NCBI RefSeq assembly: GCF_000014565.1
Contig: NC_008268.1
Coordinates: 4,778,501 to 4,842,500, forward strand
Origin: Rhodococcus jostii RHA1
GTDB taxonomy: Bacteria; Actinomycetota; Actinomycetes; Mycobacteriales; Mycobacteriaceae
Direction of reading: 5' to 3'
DNA: 64,000 nucleotides
Position numbers and translations under genes: made by a program. The notes beneath the pieces are model-generated. The model worked only from the letters and a program-made list of their open reading frames with translations, made no database searches and was not told where the DNA came from. Position 1 is the stretch's first letter. Each line of letters begins with the position of its first letter. Positions 11,848-20,457 of the stretch are shown piece after piece.

Positions 11848-12342
11848 GTGGCTCGCTACATCACCATCAGCCTGGACAAGCGCGGCGTGACCTGCCGTGC
11901 CCGGCTTCTCGACGAGGACGCACCACTCACCTGCGACGCGGTGTGGAACGTGCTCCCGCAGAGCGGCGACGCGTACCACGCCAAGTACGCGCGCAACGAG
12001 GTGTACACGCTGATCCCGCGGATCACCGCGGCGCCGCGGCGGGAAAATCCCACCGTCACACCGATTCCCGGCGACGTCTGCCTGTTCGACTTCGAGCCCT
12101 GGGAGATCGGCAACTCCGCCTACGGGTACGAGCCGGGCTCCGAGGCGCACGCCGCGCAGGGCGCCACCGACCTCGCGATCTTCTACGGCCGCAACAACCT
12201 CCTGCTCAACGGCGACGTCGGCTGGGTGCCGGGCAACGTGTTCGCCGCCATCGAGGAGGGACTGCCGGAACTGGCGGCCGCGTGCAACGACCTGTGGATG
12301 CGCGGCGTCGAAGGCGAGACGATGAGCTTCGCGCGAGCCTGA
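11848..12342 (+). CDS. DUF3830 family protein (cyclophilin-like fold)
   Basis: A 164-residue protein with features of DUF3830. It has an N-terminal ARLLDEDAPLTCDAVWNVLP segment, then VCLFDFEPWEIG and a C-terminal GNVFAAIEEGLPEL. Members have a cyclophilin-like fold and no established reaction. The GTG start is preceded by AAGGAGG at 11838-11844. It follows the aminotransferase on the same strand but beyond a strong hairpin, so co-transcription is uncertain. I cannot name a substrate; family members are often found near amidohydrolase or hydantoin-type catabolic genes, which fits but does not prove a role here. Confidence 0.7.
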   Translation: MARYITISLDKRGVTCRARLLDEDAPLTCDAVWNVLPQSGDAYHAKYARNEVYTLIPRITAAPRRENPTVTPIPGDVCLFDFEPWEIGNSAYGYEPGSEAHAAQGATDLAIFYGRNNLLLNGDVGWVPGNVFAAIEEGLPELAAACNDLWMRGVEGETMSFARA

Positions 12343-12413
12343 CGTCGGGACCGGTCCAGCGTGTGCGCGATGGCCCTCGACGGGCGCCGGATCGTCCACC
12401 ACCATCGGACGCT

Positions 12414-13235
12414 ATGAAGCTGGACATCTATCAGATCGACGCATTCGCCGCCGGACCCTTCGAGGGCAACCCGGCGGCGGTCATGCCGCTGACCGACTGG
12501 CTGGAAGATTCGGTGCTTCAGCAACTCGCCGAAGAAAACAACCTGTCCGAGACGGCGTTCTACACCGCCGGGCTTCCCGCGGACGCGGGGCCCCACGACC
12601 CGGAACATCCGGCGTATCACCTGCGGTGGTTCACCCCTGCCGTCGAGGTGGACCTGTGCGGTCATGCCACCCTCGCGACCGCCGCGCAGATCTTCGAGGA
12701 CGTACACCCGGACGCCGACCGCATCCAGTTCTGGACGCGCAGCGGTTGGCTGCACGTCGACCGTGGACCGGACGCGACGCTGGTGATGGATTTCCCGGCC
12801 GAGCCGCCGGTGCCGACCGCGGCCGATCCCCGGATCGTCGCGGCACTCGGCATTCCGGTGCGGGAGTGCCTGAAGGCCACCGACCTCGTGTTCGTCGCCG
12901 AATCCGAACACGACATCGTGTCGATGGCACCCGACTTCGCCGTTTTCAGCCCGCTGAAGGTGCGGGGAATCGTCGTCACCGCGGCATCCGACGTCGAGGG
13001 ACTCGACTTCGTGTCGCGATGGTTCGGCGCCGCGGCCGGCGTGCAGGAGGATCCGGTGACGGGGTCCGCGCACTCGCAGATCGCACCGTACTGGGCTGAC
13101 GTCCTGGGCCGAAACAGCCTTGTCGGACGCCAACTGTCGGCGCGGGGAGGAACCGTTCACTGCGCGGTGCGCGGCGACCGCGTCCACCTGTCCGGGGCGT
13201 ATCGGCGGTACCTCCGGGGCACCGTCGAGTTCTAG
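12414..13235 (+). CDS. PhzF-family isomerase
   Basis: A 273-residue PhzF-like protein with two diaminopimelate-epimerase-like halves. It begins KLDIYQIDAFAAGPFEGNPA, carries the catalytic glutamate in NLSETAFY (about Glu46), has the conserved LRWFTPAVEVDLCGHATLA, and the later DPVTGSAHSQIAPYW motif. The family includes dihydro-hydroxyanthranilate isomerase, but no phenazine genes are nearby, so the substrate here is unknown. The ATG at 12414 is preferred because the upstream open frame is the antisense-like extension of the DUF3830 gene. Its stop nearly touches the convergent alcohol dehydrogenase stop. Confidence 0.82.
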   Translation: MKLDIYQIDAFAAGPFEGNPAAVMPLTDWLEDSVLQQLAEENNLSETAFYTAGLPADAGPHDPEHPAYHLRWFTPAVEVDLCGHATLATAAQIFEDVHPDADRIQFWTRSGWLHVDRGPDATLVMDFPAEPPVPTAADPRIVAALGIPVRECLKATDLVFVAESEHDIVSMAPDFAVFSPLKVRGIVVTAASDVEGLDFVSRWFGAAAGVQEDPVTGSAHSQIAPYWADVLGRNSLVGRQLSARGGTVHCAVRGDRVHLSGAYRRYLRGTVEF

Positions 13236-13237
13236 CG

Positions 13238-14398
13238 CTAGCTGAAGACCTCCGAATACAGCGTCTCGATCTGGCCGGCGGTGGGGACGACCGGATTGTT
13301 GCCGGGCGATCCGGACGCCAGCGCCTGCTCTGCCATCAACGGAATGAGGCCGTCCCAGGCGTCGCGGTCGATCCCGTAGGCGAGCGGCGTCGGAACCTTC
13401 AGGTCGTGACACAGCGTGCTCAGGGTCTCGACGAGGAACTGCGCGGCGACGGAATCGCCTGCCGATTCGGGTGCAGCGCCGAACGCTCGCGCGCAGTCGG
13501 CGTAGCGGCTCTCCGCTCCGTTCACGGAGAACGCCGTGATCGCGGGAAGCAGCATGGCATTCGACAGTCCGTGTGCGACATGAAAATGCGCACCGATCGG
13601 CCTGCTCATCCCGTGCACCAGCGCCACGCTCGAGTTGGAGAACGCCATACCGGCCTGCATGGACGCGACCATCATCGCTTCTCTCGCGGTGCGGTCTTCA
13701 CCGTCGGCGTACGCGGTGCCGATGTGCTTGCCGATGGTGCGGATCGCGGACAGCGCGAGTCCGTCGGTGAACGGCTGGGCCTTCTTGCTGACGTACGCCT
13801 CGATGGCGTGGGTGAGCGCATCGATTCCGGTGTCGGCGGTCAACCGCGGCGGCATCGACATCGTGAGTTCGAAATCCACGATCGCGGCGATCGGCAGGAA
13901 GGAGAGTCCCGGACACAGCATCTTCTCGTCGGAAGCGCTGTCACTGATGACGGTGAATTGCGTCGCCTCCGAGCCGCTTCCGGCGGTGGTCGGTATCGCG
14001 ATGATCGGCAGCGCCTTCCCGGCGTACACGTGAGGTGCCTTGTACGACCGCATCTCGCCGCCGTTCGCGGACAGCACTGCCAATGCCTTCGCGGTGTCCA
14101 TCGGACTACCGCCGCCGAACCCGATCACCGAATCCGCGTTGTGCTCGGCGACGATCCTCAGCCCCTCCTCCAGAGAATCGGTGGTGGGGTCGGGCACGGT
14201 GCCGGAGAACAGTGCCGGCTCCTTGCCCGCGGACCTGAGGAGGCTCATGATCCGGTCGGCCGCGCCGGTGCCGGTCAGATAGGAGTCGGTGACGAGAACC
14301 GGTCTCTGCAAGCCAAGTTGGTCGACAACCGAGCCGATCTCGTCGACTGCTCCGGCCCCGATCCTGGCGAAACGGGGGAGTGAGAGGTGTGCGGTCAT
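13238..14398 (-). CDS. Iron-containing alcohol dehydrogenase
   Basis: A 386-residue group III alcohol dehydrogenase. The NAD-binding GFGGGSPMDTAK is followed by PTTAGSGSEAT. The metal ligands are an Asp upstream and histidines in IDALTHAIEAYVS and HGMSRPIGAHFHVAHG. It oxidises or reduces an alcohol/aldehyde pair. It starts 12 bp after the mmsA stop on the same strand, so the pair likely forms an operon in which an alcohol is oxidised to an aldehyde that MmsA converts to an acyl-CoA. The exact substrate is not visible. Confidence 0.85.
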   Translation of the reverse strand: MTAHLSLPRFARIGAGAVDEIGSVVDQLGLQRPVLVTDSYLTGTGAADRIMSLLRSAGKEPALFSGTVPDPTTDSLEEGLRIVAEHNADSVIGFGGGSPMDTAKALAVLSANGGEMRSYKAPHVYAGKALPIIAIPTTAGSGSEATQFTVISDSASDEKMLCPGLSFLPIAAIVDFELTMSMPPRLTADTGIDALTHAIEAYVSKKAQPFTDGLALSAIRTIGKHIGTAYADGEDRTAREAMMVASMQAGMAFSNSSVALVHGMSRPIGAHFHVAHGLSNAMLLPAITAFSVNGAESRYADCARAFGAAPESAGDSVAAQFLVETLSTLCHDLKVPTPLAYGIDRDAWDGLIPLMAEQALASGSPGNNPVVPTAGQIETLYSEVFS

Positions 14399-14410
14399 GG
14401 GAGAGGTTCC

Positions 14411-15901
14411 TTAGTTGTTCTGGGGGAATCCGAGGTTGAGGCCGCCGTGGCTGGGGTCGAGCCAGCGGGTGGTGACGACCTTGCCGCGGGTGAAGAAGTG
14501 GACGCCTTCGGTGCCGTGCGCGTGGGTGTCGCCGAAGAGGGAGTTCTTCCAGCCACCGAAGCTGTAGTACGCCATCGGGACGGGGATGGGGACGTTGATG
14601 CCGACCATGCCGACCTCGACCTCGTTCTGGAATCGTCGGGCGGCGCCGCCGTCGTTGGTGAAGATGGCGGTGCCGTTGCCGAACGGGCTGGAGTTCACCA
14701 GTTCCAGGGCGTCGTCGTAGGAGCCGACGCGGATGACGGAGAGGACGGGTCCGAAGATTTCGTCGGTGTAGACGGACATGTCGGTGGTGACGTGGTCGAT
14801 CAGGGTCGGGCCGAGCCAGAACCCGTCCTTGCCGCCATTGGCCTGCACGGTGCGCCCGTCGACGACGATGGTGGCGCCGTCGTTTTCGCCGGCGTCGATG
14901 TAGGAGGCGACCTTGTCGCGGTGCACCTTGGTCACCAGTGGTCCCATGTCGGAGTCCCGGGTGCCGTCGCCGATCTTGAGGGTGTCGGTGCGGTCCTTGA
15001 TCTTGGCGACGAGTTCGTCGGCGATGTCGCCGACCGCGACCAGGGCACTGATGGCCATGCAGCGTTCGCCGGCGGAGCCGAAGCCGGCGTTGACCATGGC
15101 GTCGGCGGCCAGGTCGAGGTCGGCGTCGGGGAGGACGATGGCGTGGTTCTTCGCCCCGCCGAGGGCTTGGACGCGTTTGCCGTGGGCGGTGCCGGTGGCG
15201 TAGACGTACTGGGCGATGGGGGTGGAGCCGACGAAGCTGATGGCCTTGATGGCGGGGTTGGTGAGCAGTTCGTCGACGGCGGTCTTGTCGCCCTGCAGCA
15301 CGTTGAACACCCCCGCGGGCAGGCCGGCCTCGGCCCAGAGTTCGGCCATCCAGATCGCGGCGGTCGGGTCCTTCTCGCTGGGTTTGAGGACGACGGTGTT
15401 GCCGGTGGCGATGGCGATGGGGAAGAACCACATCGGGACCATGGCGGGGAAGTTGAACGGGGAGATGATCCCGACCGGGCCGACGGGTTGGCGGAGGGAG
15501 GAGACGTCGATGTTGGTGGAGGCGTTTTCGGTCATGCCGCCCTTGAGCAGGTGTGCGATGCCGCAGGCGAATTCGACGACCTCCTGGCCGCGGGACACCT
15601 CACCGAGTGCGTCGGAGACGACCTTGCCGTGCTCGGCGGTGATGATTTCGGCGAGTTCGCCCTTGCGGGCGTTGAGCAGTTCCCGGAACGTGAAGATCAC
15701 CTGGGTGCGCTTGGCGAGGGAGGTGTCGCGCCAGGCGGGGAACGCGGCGGCGGCGGCGTCGATGACGGCGCGGGCGTCCTCGACGCTGGCCAGGGCGACC
15801 TGACCGGTGACGGCACCGGTCGCCGGATTCGTCACCGGAGCGGTATCGGCACGCGTTCCGGGGTAGGACTTGTTGTTGAGCCAATGCGAGATAACGGCCA
15901 T
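14411..15901 (-). CDS. mmsA: CoA-acylating methylmalonate-semialdehyde dehydrogenase
   Basis: A 496-residue aldehyde dehydrogenase of the MmsA/IolA type. The catalytic cysteine is in GSAGERCMAISA (about Cys281) and the oxyanion asparagine in ISPFNFPAM. The usual general-base glutamate motif is replaced by LGGAKNHAIVLPDADLD, a hallmark of CoA-acylating family members. These convert methylmalonate or malonate semialdehyde to propionyl- or acetyl-CoA in valine and inositol breakdown. The ATG at 15901 begins MAVISHWLNNK; the frame stays open further upstream but there it runs antisense to lysR. A divergent LysR gene suggests local control. Confidence 0.88.
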   Translation of the reverse strand: MAVISHWLNNKSYPGTRADTAPVTNPATGAVTGQVALASVEDARAVIDAAAAAFPAWRDTSLAKRTQVIFTFRELLNARKGELAEIITAEHGKVVSDALGEVSRGQEVVEFACGIAHLLKGGMTENASTNIDVSSLRQPVGPVGIISPFNFPAMVPMWFFPIAIATGNTVVLKPSEKDPTAAIWMAELWAEAGLPAGVFNVLQGDKTAVDELLTNPAIKAISFVGSTPIAQYVYATGTAHGKRVQALGGAKNHAIVLPDADLDLAADAMVNAGFGSAGERCMAISALVAVGDIADELVAKIKDRTDTLKIGDGTRDSDMGPLVTKVHRDKVASYIDAGENDGATIVVDGRTVQANGGKDGFWLGPTLIDHVTTDMSVYTDEIFGPVLSVIRVGSYDDALELVNSSPFGNGTAIFTNDGGAARRFQNEVEVGMVGINVPIPVPMAYYSFGGWKNSLFGDTHAHGTEGVHFFTRGKVVTTRWLDPSHGGLNLGFPQNN

Positions 15902-15969
15902 GGGGTTCACTCCTGGGAAAGGTGGGGTGCCCACGAGTCTGCTGGGCAACAATGCCTGCGTCAACGAGT

Positions 15970-15995
15970 AAAATGGCACTTCGGACTGCACTTTT
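15970..15995. promoter_or_regulatory. Possible LysR operator between mmsA and lysR
   Basis: An imperfect dyad, AAAATGGCA followed by TGCACTTTT, lies in the 111-bp divergent region. Position and dyad form fit a LysR-type binding site, but the repeat is imperfect and no second copy was found. Confidence 0.3.
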
Positions 15996-16012
15996 GCACG
16001 AGGATGAGAGCG

Positions 16013-16906
16013 ATGTTCACCGCAGACAACATGCGTTACCTCCTGGAGTTGTCGAGAACCGGCCGCCTCGCCGATGCGGCGAAGCGACTCGGTGTCGATC
16101 ACACGACCGTCTCGCGGAGAATCACCCGGCTCGAGAAGGACACGGGCACGAGACTTTTCGATCGTGGCGTGTCGGGGTGGCAGCTCACCGAGGCGGGCCG
16201 GCGACTGGTTCCCCACGCGGAGGCGGTGGAATCCGCGGTGCTCGCCGCTCTCGACGAAACGTCGTCCCTGGGCGGGCTGACGGGCACCGTCCGGATCATC
16301 ACTCCGGACGGTTTCGGGTCGTTCGTGCTGGTGCCGGGGTTGGCCGCACTGCGGTCCGTGCACCCCGACCTGTTCACCGAACTCGTCACGTCCACCACCC
16401 ACGACCTGCTGACCGGGCGCGACTTCGACATCGCGGTCACCCTCGAGCGTCCGTCGCCGCGGTCCGTGGTGGTCCGCAAACTGGCCGACTACGACCTTCG
16501 TCTGTACGCGTCGCGGCGCTACCTGGACGCACACGACCCCATCACGTCACTCGAGGATCTCCGGCACCACACGCTCATCTGGTACGTGGATGCGTTCCTG
16601 GACGTCGAGCCGCTGCGGATCCTCGACGCGCTGATTCCCGACTTCCAGGCCCAGATCCAGACCAACAACATCGCGGGCCACTACCAGGCCGTGAAGCACG
16701 GAGTCGGGATCGCGCCGCTGCCGAGCTACATCGGGGCGCTGGACGAGGATCTGGTGCCGGTTCTCCGCGACGACTTCATCGCCCACCGCACCTACTGGCT
16801 GGTGGTACCGCGGGAACTGACGCGACTCGCGCGGGTGAAGGCGATCACCGAGGCGCTCTACTCCATCGTCGACGGCAATCCCGAACTGCGAGGTGCAGCA
16901 GGGTAA
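16013..16906 (+). CDS. LysR-family transcriptional regulator
   Basis: A 297-residue LysR-type regulator. The N-terminal winged helix-turn-helix is in MRYLLELSRTGRLADAAKRL with VDHTTVSRRITRLEKDTG, followed by a periplasmic-binding-protein-like effector domain. Two starts are possible, ATG at 16004 or 16013; the latter places GAGAG at a reasonable distance. It is divergent from mmsA-adh and probably controls that operon in response to a pathway intermediate. Confidence 0.85.
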   Translation: MFTADNMRYLLELSRTGRLADAAKRLGVDHTTVSRRITRLEKDTGTRLFDRGVSGWQLTEAGRRLVPHAEAVESAVLAALDETSSLGGLTGTVRIITPDGFGSFVLVPGLAALRSVHPDLFTELVTSTTHDLLTGRDFDIAVTLERPSPRSVVVRKLADYDLRLYASRRYLDAHDPITSLEDLRHHTLIWYVDAFLDVEPLRILDALIPDFQAQIQTNNIAGHYQAVKHGVGIAPLPSYIGALDEDLVPVLRDDFIAHRTYWLVVPRELTRLARVKAITEALYSIVDGNPELRGAAG

Positions 16907-16907
16907 C

Positions 16908-17972
16908 TTACCGGTCCGCAGTGACGGGTCCGGCGCTCTCGCGGACGACGAGCTCGGTGGGGAGTGTGATTTCCCGTCCCGCTCCGCCACCGATGATGTC
17001 GAGCAGCAGTTGCGCGGCCTCGCGGCCCTTGTCGACGAGTGGTTGCCGGACCGTCGTGAGTCCGGCGGCCCGGGCCGCGGGAATGTCGTCGAAACCGACC
17101 ACCGACAGATCCTGCGGCACCCGGAGACCACGTTCGTGTGCGACGTCGATGGCCGCGAGGGCCAGCAGGTCGGAGGCGGCGATGACGGCGGTCACGGGAC
17201 CGGCATCGAGCAGCGTCTCGACGGCGGTGCGCGACAGTTCGTAGTCGAACCCGCCTGCTTCGACGACCACGGTGGACGACCACGGCACCGTGTATTTGCG
17301 GCAGGCGGACGCGTATCCGGCGAGGCGTTCCTTCATCACGTGGTCTCGTGCGGCCCGGGTGCGGGCGGCGTCGACGGGCCCACCCTTGCCGTCGGGGACG
17401 AGCCGGTCGACGAGAAACCCGACACGCCGGTGCCCGAGCGACAGAACGTGCTCCGCGATCTCCTTGGCGGCCTGCCGATCCCGGATTCCGACCCGCGGCA
17501 GTCCGCCAGGGTTGGGGCCGTCGATCACGACTATCGGCAGCCGGCGGCTCATCGCCGTCTGCATTCCGGGATGGCCGTCCGGCATCGCATACGCGAGGAA
17601 GCCGTCCACCGCGCCCCGCACGAGCACGCCGGAACCCTCGGCCACCCGGGTCGACTCGAGTGGGCAGGGCAGCAGCGTCAGCGCGACCTCGGCGAGTTCA
17701 CCGACCTCCGATATGCCTTTGAGCAACTGCGAGGTGGCCGGGTCGTCGAATGCGTAGCGCAGCGAGTCGGTGATCATCAGCCCCAGCGCACCGACCTGCC
17801 CTGTGCGGAGATTGCGTCCCGCGGGGTTGGGGCCGGCATACCCGAGTTCCGCGGCCACCTGGAATATGTGGGCGCGCCGCGCTGCCGACAGTTTGTGGGG
17901 CTGGTTGTACGCGTACGAGACCGCGGCCTGGGACACGCCTGCGGCTCGGGCGACGTCGTGCATCGTGGTCAC
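16908..17972 (-). CDS. LacI-family regulator A
   Basis: A 354-residue LacI/GalR regulator. The helix-turn-helix is in MHDVARAAGVSQAAVSYAYN, followed by the hinge and a type I periplasmic-binding-protein domain (VVGFDDIPAARAAGLTTVRQP near the end). The GTG at 17972 has GGAGAGG upstream. It is clearly paralogous to LacI regulator B at 35618-36700: both contain AAELGYAGPN, and both keep a similar LMKGI/LLKGI effector-domain start. I infer it governs module A (19606-23879), which lies upstream on the same strand beyond a broken ndh gene. Confidence 0.85.
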   Translation of the reverse strand: MTTMHDVARAAGVSQAAVSYAYNQPHKLSAARRAHIFQVAAELGYAGPNPAGRNLRTGQVGALGLMITDSLRYAFDDPATSQLLKGISEVGELAEVALTLLPCPLESTRVAEGSGVLVRGAVDGFLAYAMPDGHPGMQTAMSRRLPIVVIDGPNPGGLPRVGIRDRQAAKEIAEHVLSLGHRRVGFLVDRLVPDGKGGPVDAARTRAARDHVMKERLAGYASACRKYTVPWSSTVVVEAGGFDYELSRTAVETLLDAGPVTAVIAASDLLALAAIDVAHERGLRVPQDLSVVGFDDIPAARAAGLTTVRQPLVDKGREAAQLLLDIIGGGAGREITLPTELVVRESAGPVTADR

Positions 17973-18044
17973 GAATGCCGATCCTCTCCGTCGCACGGTT
18001 ACCGAGCCCAGCTTATCGGCCGGACCGTGCGCGTCCCCCGGGTG

Positions 18045-19430
18045 TCAGCTCGCTCTGGCGACAACGGTGTCATCGTCGTCCTCACCCCGGTCGAGGAGAA
18101 CGAGTTTGCCCATGACGTTGCGTGCCGCCACCTGTTGATCGGTGACGGTCATCTGTCCCCGCCACGACCCGACGAAGGTCCACGTCCACGACATGAGCGT
18201 GGACAGCCGGCTCCGGAACCCGACGACGTAGACGACGTGGACGGCCAGCCACAGGATCCACGCCAACAGTCCCGCGAGTTCGATACCCCCGACCTTCACG
18301 ACCGCGTGGAACCTCGAGATCGTGGCCATCGCCCCCTTGTCCCGGTATTGGAAGGGAACGCGGTCGGGTGACGAGTCACGTCCTCGGGCGCCGGCCGCGA
18401 TCTGCTTTGCCGCGTAGCGGCCACCCTGGATCGCGACCTGCGCCACCCCGGGAAGGCGGTCGCGCGCCATCATGTCTCCGATCACGAATACCTCGGGGTG
18501 TCCCGGCACCGTCAGGTCCTCGTGTACGGCGATCCGCCCGGCGCGGTCGAGTTCGGCCCCCGACTGCTCGGCCAGCTGCCTGGCCAGCGGGCTGGCTTCC
18601 ACGCCCGCCGACCACACCTTGCACGCGGATTCGATGCGGACGGTCTCGCCTCGCCCGTCCTTGATCGTCACGCCGTCCGCGTCGACGTCGGTGACGGCCG
18701 CCCCGAGCCGCACCTCGACACCGATCTTCTCGAGGCGTTCGGCGGCGGTGGACCCGAGCCGGTCGCCGAACGGCGGCAACACCGCGGACGCGGCGTCGAG
18801 CAGGACGATCCGGGCGTCGCGGGTGTCGATGTTCCGGTACGCGCCGACGAGGGTTCGGTGGGCCAGTTCCGCTATCTGACCGGCCATCTCCACCCCGGTG
18901 GGTCATGCGCCGACCACCACGAACGTCAGGAGGCGGGCCCGCTCCTCGGGGTCGGTGGACAGCTCGGCGCGTTCGAACGCGCCCAGGATCCGGCCGCGGA
19001 GTTCGAGTGCGTCGTCGATGGTCTTCATGCCGGGGGCGTGTTCGGCGAAGTGGTCGTTACCGAAGTACGACTGCCGGGCTCCGGCCGAGACGATCAGACT
19101 GTCGTACTCGGTGGTGGTGGTGGTTCTGCCCTGGTGGGTCGAGGTGATCCTGCGCGCGGTCAGGTCGATGTCGGTGACGTCCCCCAGCATCACCGAGGCG
19201 TTCGACTGCTTCTTCAGCACCATCCGCGTCGACGGTGCGATTTCTCCCTCGGACAGGATTCCGGTCGCCACCTGGTACAGCAGCGGCTGGAACAGGTGGT
19301 GGCTGGTGCGGTCGACGACGAGCACGTCGACGTCGGCGCGGCGCAACGCCTTCGCGGCGAACAGGCCGCCGAATCCGGAACCGATGATCACCACGCGATG
19401 ACGTGCCTCGGTGCGGGCAGGAGTATTCAT
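18045..19430 (-). pseudogene. ndh: Type II NADH dehydrogenase interrupted by an in-frame TGA
   Basis: The two halves are in the same frame and together form a normal NDH-2 of about 460 residues. The N-terminal FAD motif is VVIIGSGFGGLFAAKAL. A TGA at 18903-18905 replaces the glycine codon in the second dinucleotide-binding motif, reading FVVVGA-stop-PTGVEMAGQ where the family has GAGPTGVE. A single G-to-T change (GGA to TGA) explains it. The C-terminal half has a hydrophobic segment (ELAGLLAWILWLAVHVVYVV). As given, full-length protein cannot be made; a sequencing error is the main alternative. The ATG at 19430 begins MNTPARTEARH. Confidence 0.82.
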
Positions 19431-19486
19431 CACACGCTCTTCCCGGATCGCGCCTATCGCCATCCGCAGTACTGGTAGGGGTGAAG

Positions 19487-19521
19487 CGTGCCGCCCGACA
19501 CACGGGGTGTCGGGCGGCACG
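19487..19521. terminator. Terminator after module A operon
   Basis: A perfect 15-bp stem, CGTGCCGCCCGACAC with its reverse complement, encloses a five-base loop. It lies 85 bp beyond the epimerase stop and upstream of ndh, so it likely ends the leftward module A transcript. Confidence 0.65.
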
Positions 19522-19605
19522 ATGGACACGACGCACCGGAGACTCGAATGTCGGTTCAGGACCCGGCGTGCCGCGAGATCACCTGCGGGACCGGCGACGC
19601 CGTTG

Positions 19606-20445
19606 TCAGCTGCCCTGGGTGCGGGTGATCAGATCGGTGAGGTAGGTGTAGCTCTTCTTCGCGGCGTCGAGGCCACCGCACTCGACCGACAGGACGACGT
19701 CGTGGTCGGCCTTATCCAGTGTGTTGACGATCCGTTCCCAGTCGATGACGCCGTCGCCGCAGGCGCAGCCGAGCATGCCGCGGACCTTGCCGCGCAGCCG
19801 CTTCGCGTCCTCGATCCCGATGTCCTTGGCGTGCAGGTGCGTGACGCCGCCGATGATCTGCTCGAGCCACTCGTGCGGGTCGTTCTCACTGAGATAGCTG
19901 TTGCCGGTATCGAGGTTGATCGTCAATGCCGGGCTGTCGATCAGCGTCGTGATCTTCTCGAGCCGCTCCGGGGTCGCGGTGTACTCGCCGTGCGTTTCGA
20001 TCGCAATCTTGATGCCGCGCGGTTCGGCCACCTTCGCCGCCTCCTGAAGTGTGTACCGCATCAGCGTGTAGTTCTCCGCCTCGGTGGTCCACGTCGGCAG
20101 CGGCCCGTCGTCGACCATGATCATCGGCGAACCGACCTCGGCCGCGTAGCGGATCGACTGCTTGAGATAGTCGACGCTCACGTCCGGCTTGGCCAGCGGC
20201 GCATGACTGGACAGCGAGGAGATGTTCAGCCCGCGTGATTCGGCGGCGTCCCGCATGATGAGCGGGTCGTCGAGCATCGACCGGGTGTGGAAGTACCCGG
20301 CCGTGCTCAGCAACTCGCGGCCCCAGTAGACCATCGGCTCCACGTACTTGTAGCCGATCTCCGCGGCCTGGTCCATGGCCCAGTCGAACGACCCGTTCTC
20401 GAATCGGGCGAACTCCAGGTTCAGGCCGAGCTTGATCTCTCCCAT
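19606..20445 (-). CDS. Sugar phosphate isomerase/epimerase family protein
   Basis: A 279-residue xylose-isomerase-like TIM barrel. Conserved features are KIAIETHGEYT, a metal-ligand region in LTINLDTGNSY, THLHAKDIG, and the terminal glutamate in VVLSVECGG. The family includes D-tagatose/D-psicose epimerases, IolE and 2-keto-inositol-type enzymes. It begins 12 bp after the ThDP enzyme and is the third gene of module A. I infer that it epimerises or dehydrates the ketone made by the GMC oxidoreductase, before or after C-C cleavage. Substrate unknown. Confidence 0.8.
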   Translation of the reverse strand: MGEIKLGLNLEFARFENGSFDWAMDQAAEIGYKYVEPMVYWGRELLSTAGYFHTRSMLDDPLIMRDAAESRGLNISSLSSHAPLAKPDVSVDYLKQSIRYAAEVGSPMIMVDDGPLPTWTTEAENYTLMRYTLQEAAKVAEPRGIKIAIETHGEYTATPERLEKITTLIDSPALTINLDTGNSYLSENDPHEWLEQIIGGVTHLHAKDIGIEDAKRLRGKVRGMLGCACGDGVIDWERIVNTLDKADHDVVLSVECGGLDAAKKSYTYLTDLITRTQGS

Positions 20446-20457
20446 GCCGGTCTCCGA

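Noticed and set aside
12414..13235. Phenazine biosynthesis from the PhzF-like gene
   Set aside because: No other phz gene is present, and PhzF-fold proteins are widespread with varied roles.
14387..16906. A very long plus-strand reading frame opposite mmsA
   Set aside because: It is an antisense shadow of mmsA in high-GC codon bias; only the LysR part after 16013 has protein features.
18903..18905. TGA as a selenocysteine codon
   Set aside because: The position is a structural glycine of a nucleotide-binding motif, no selenocysteine insertion element is evident, and the family has no selenoprotein members known to me.
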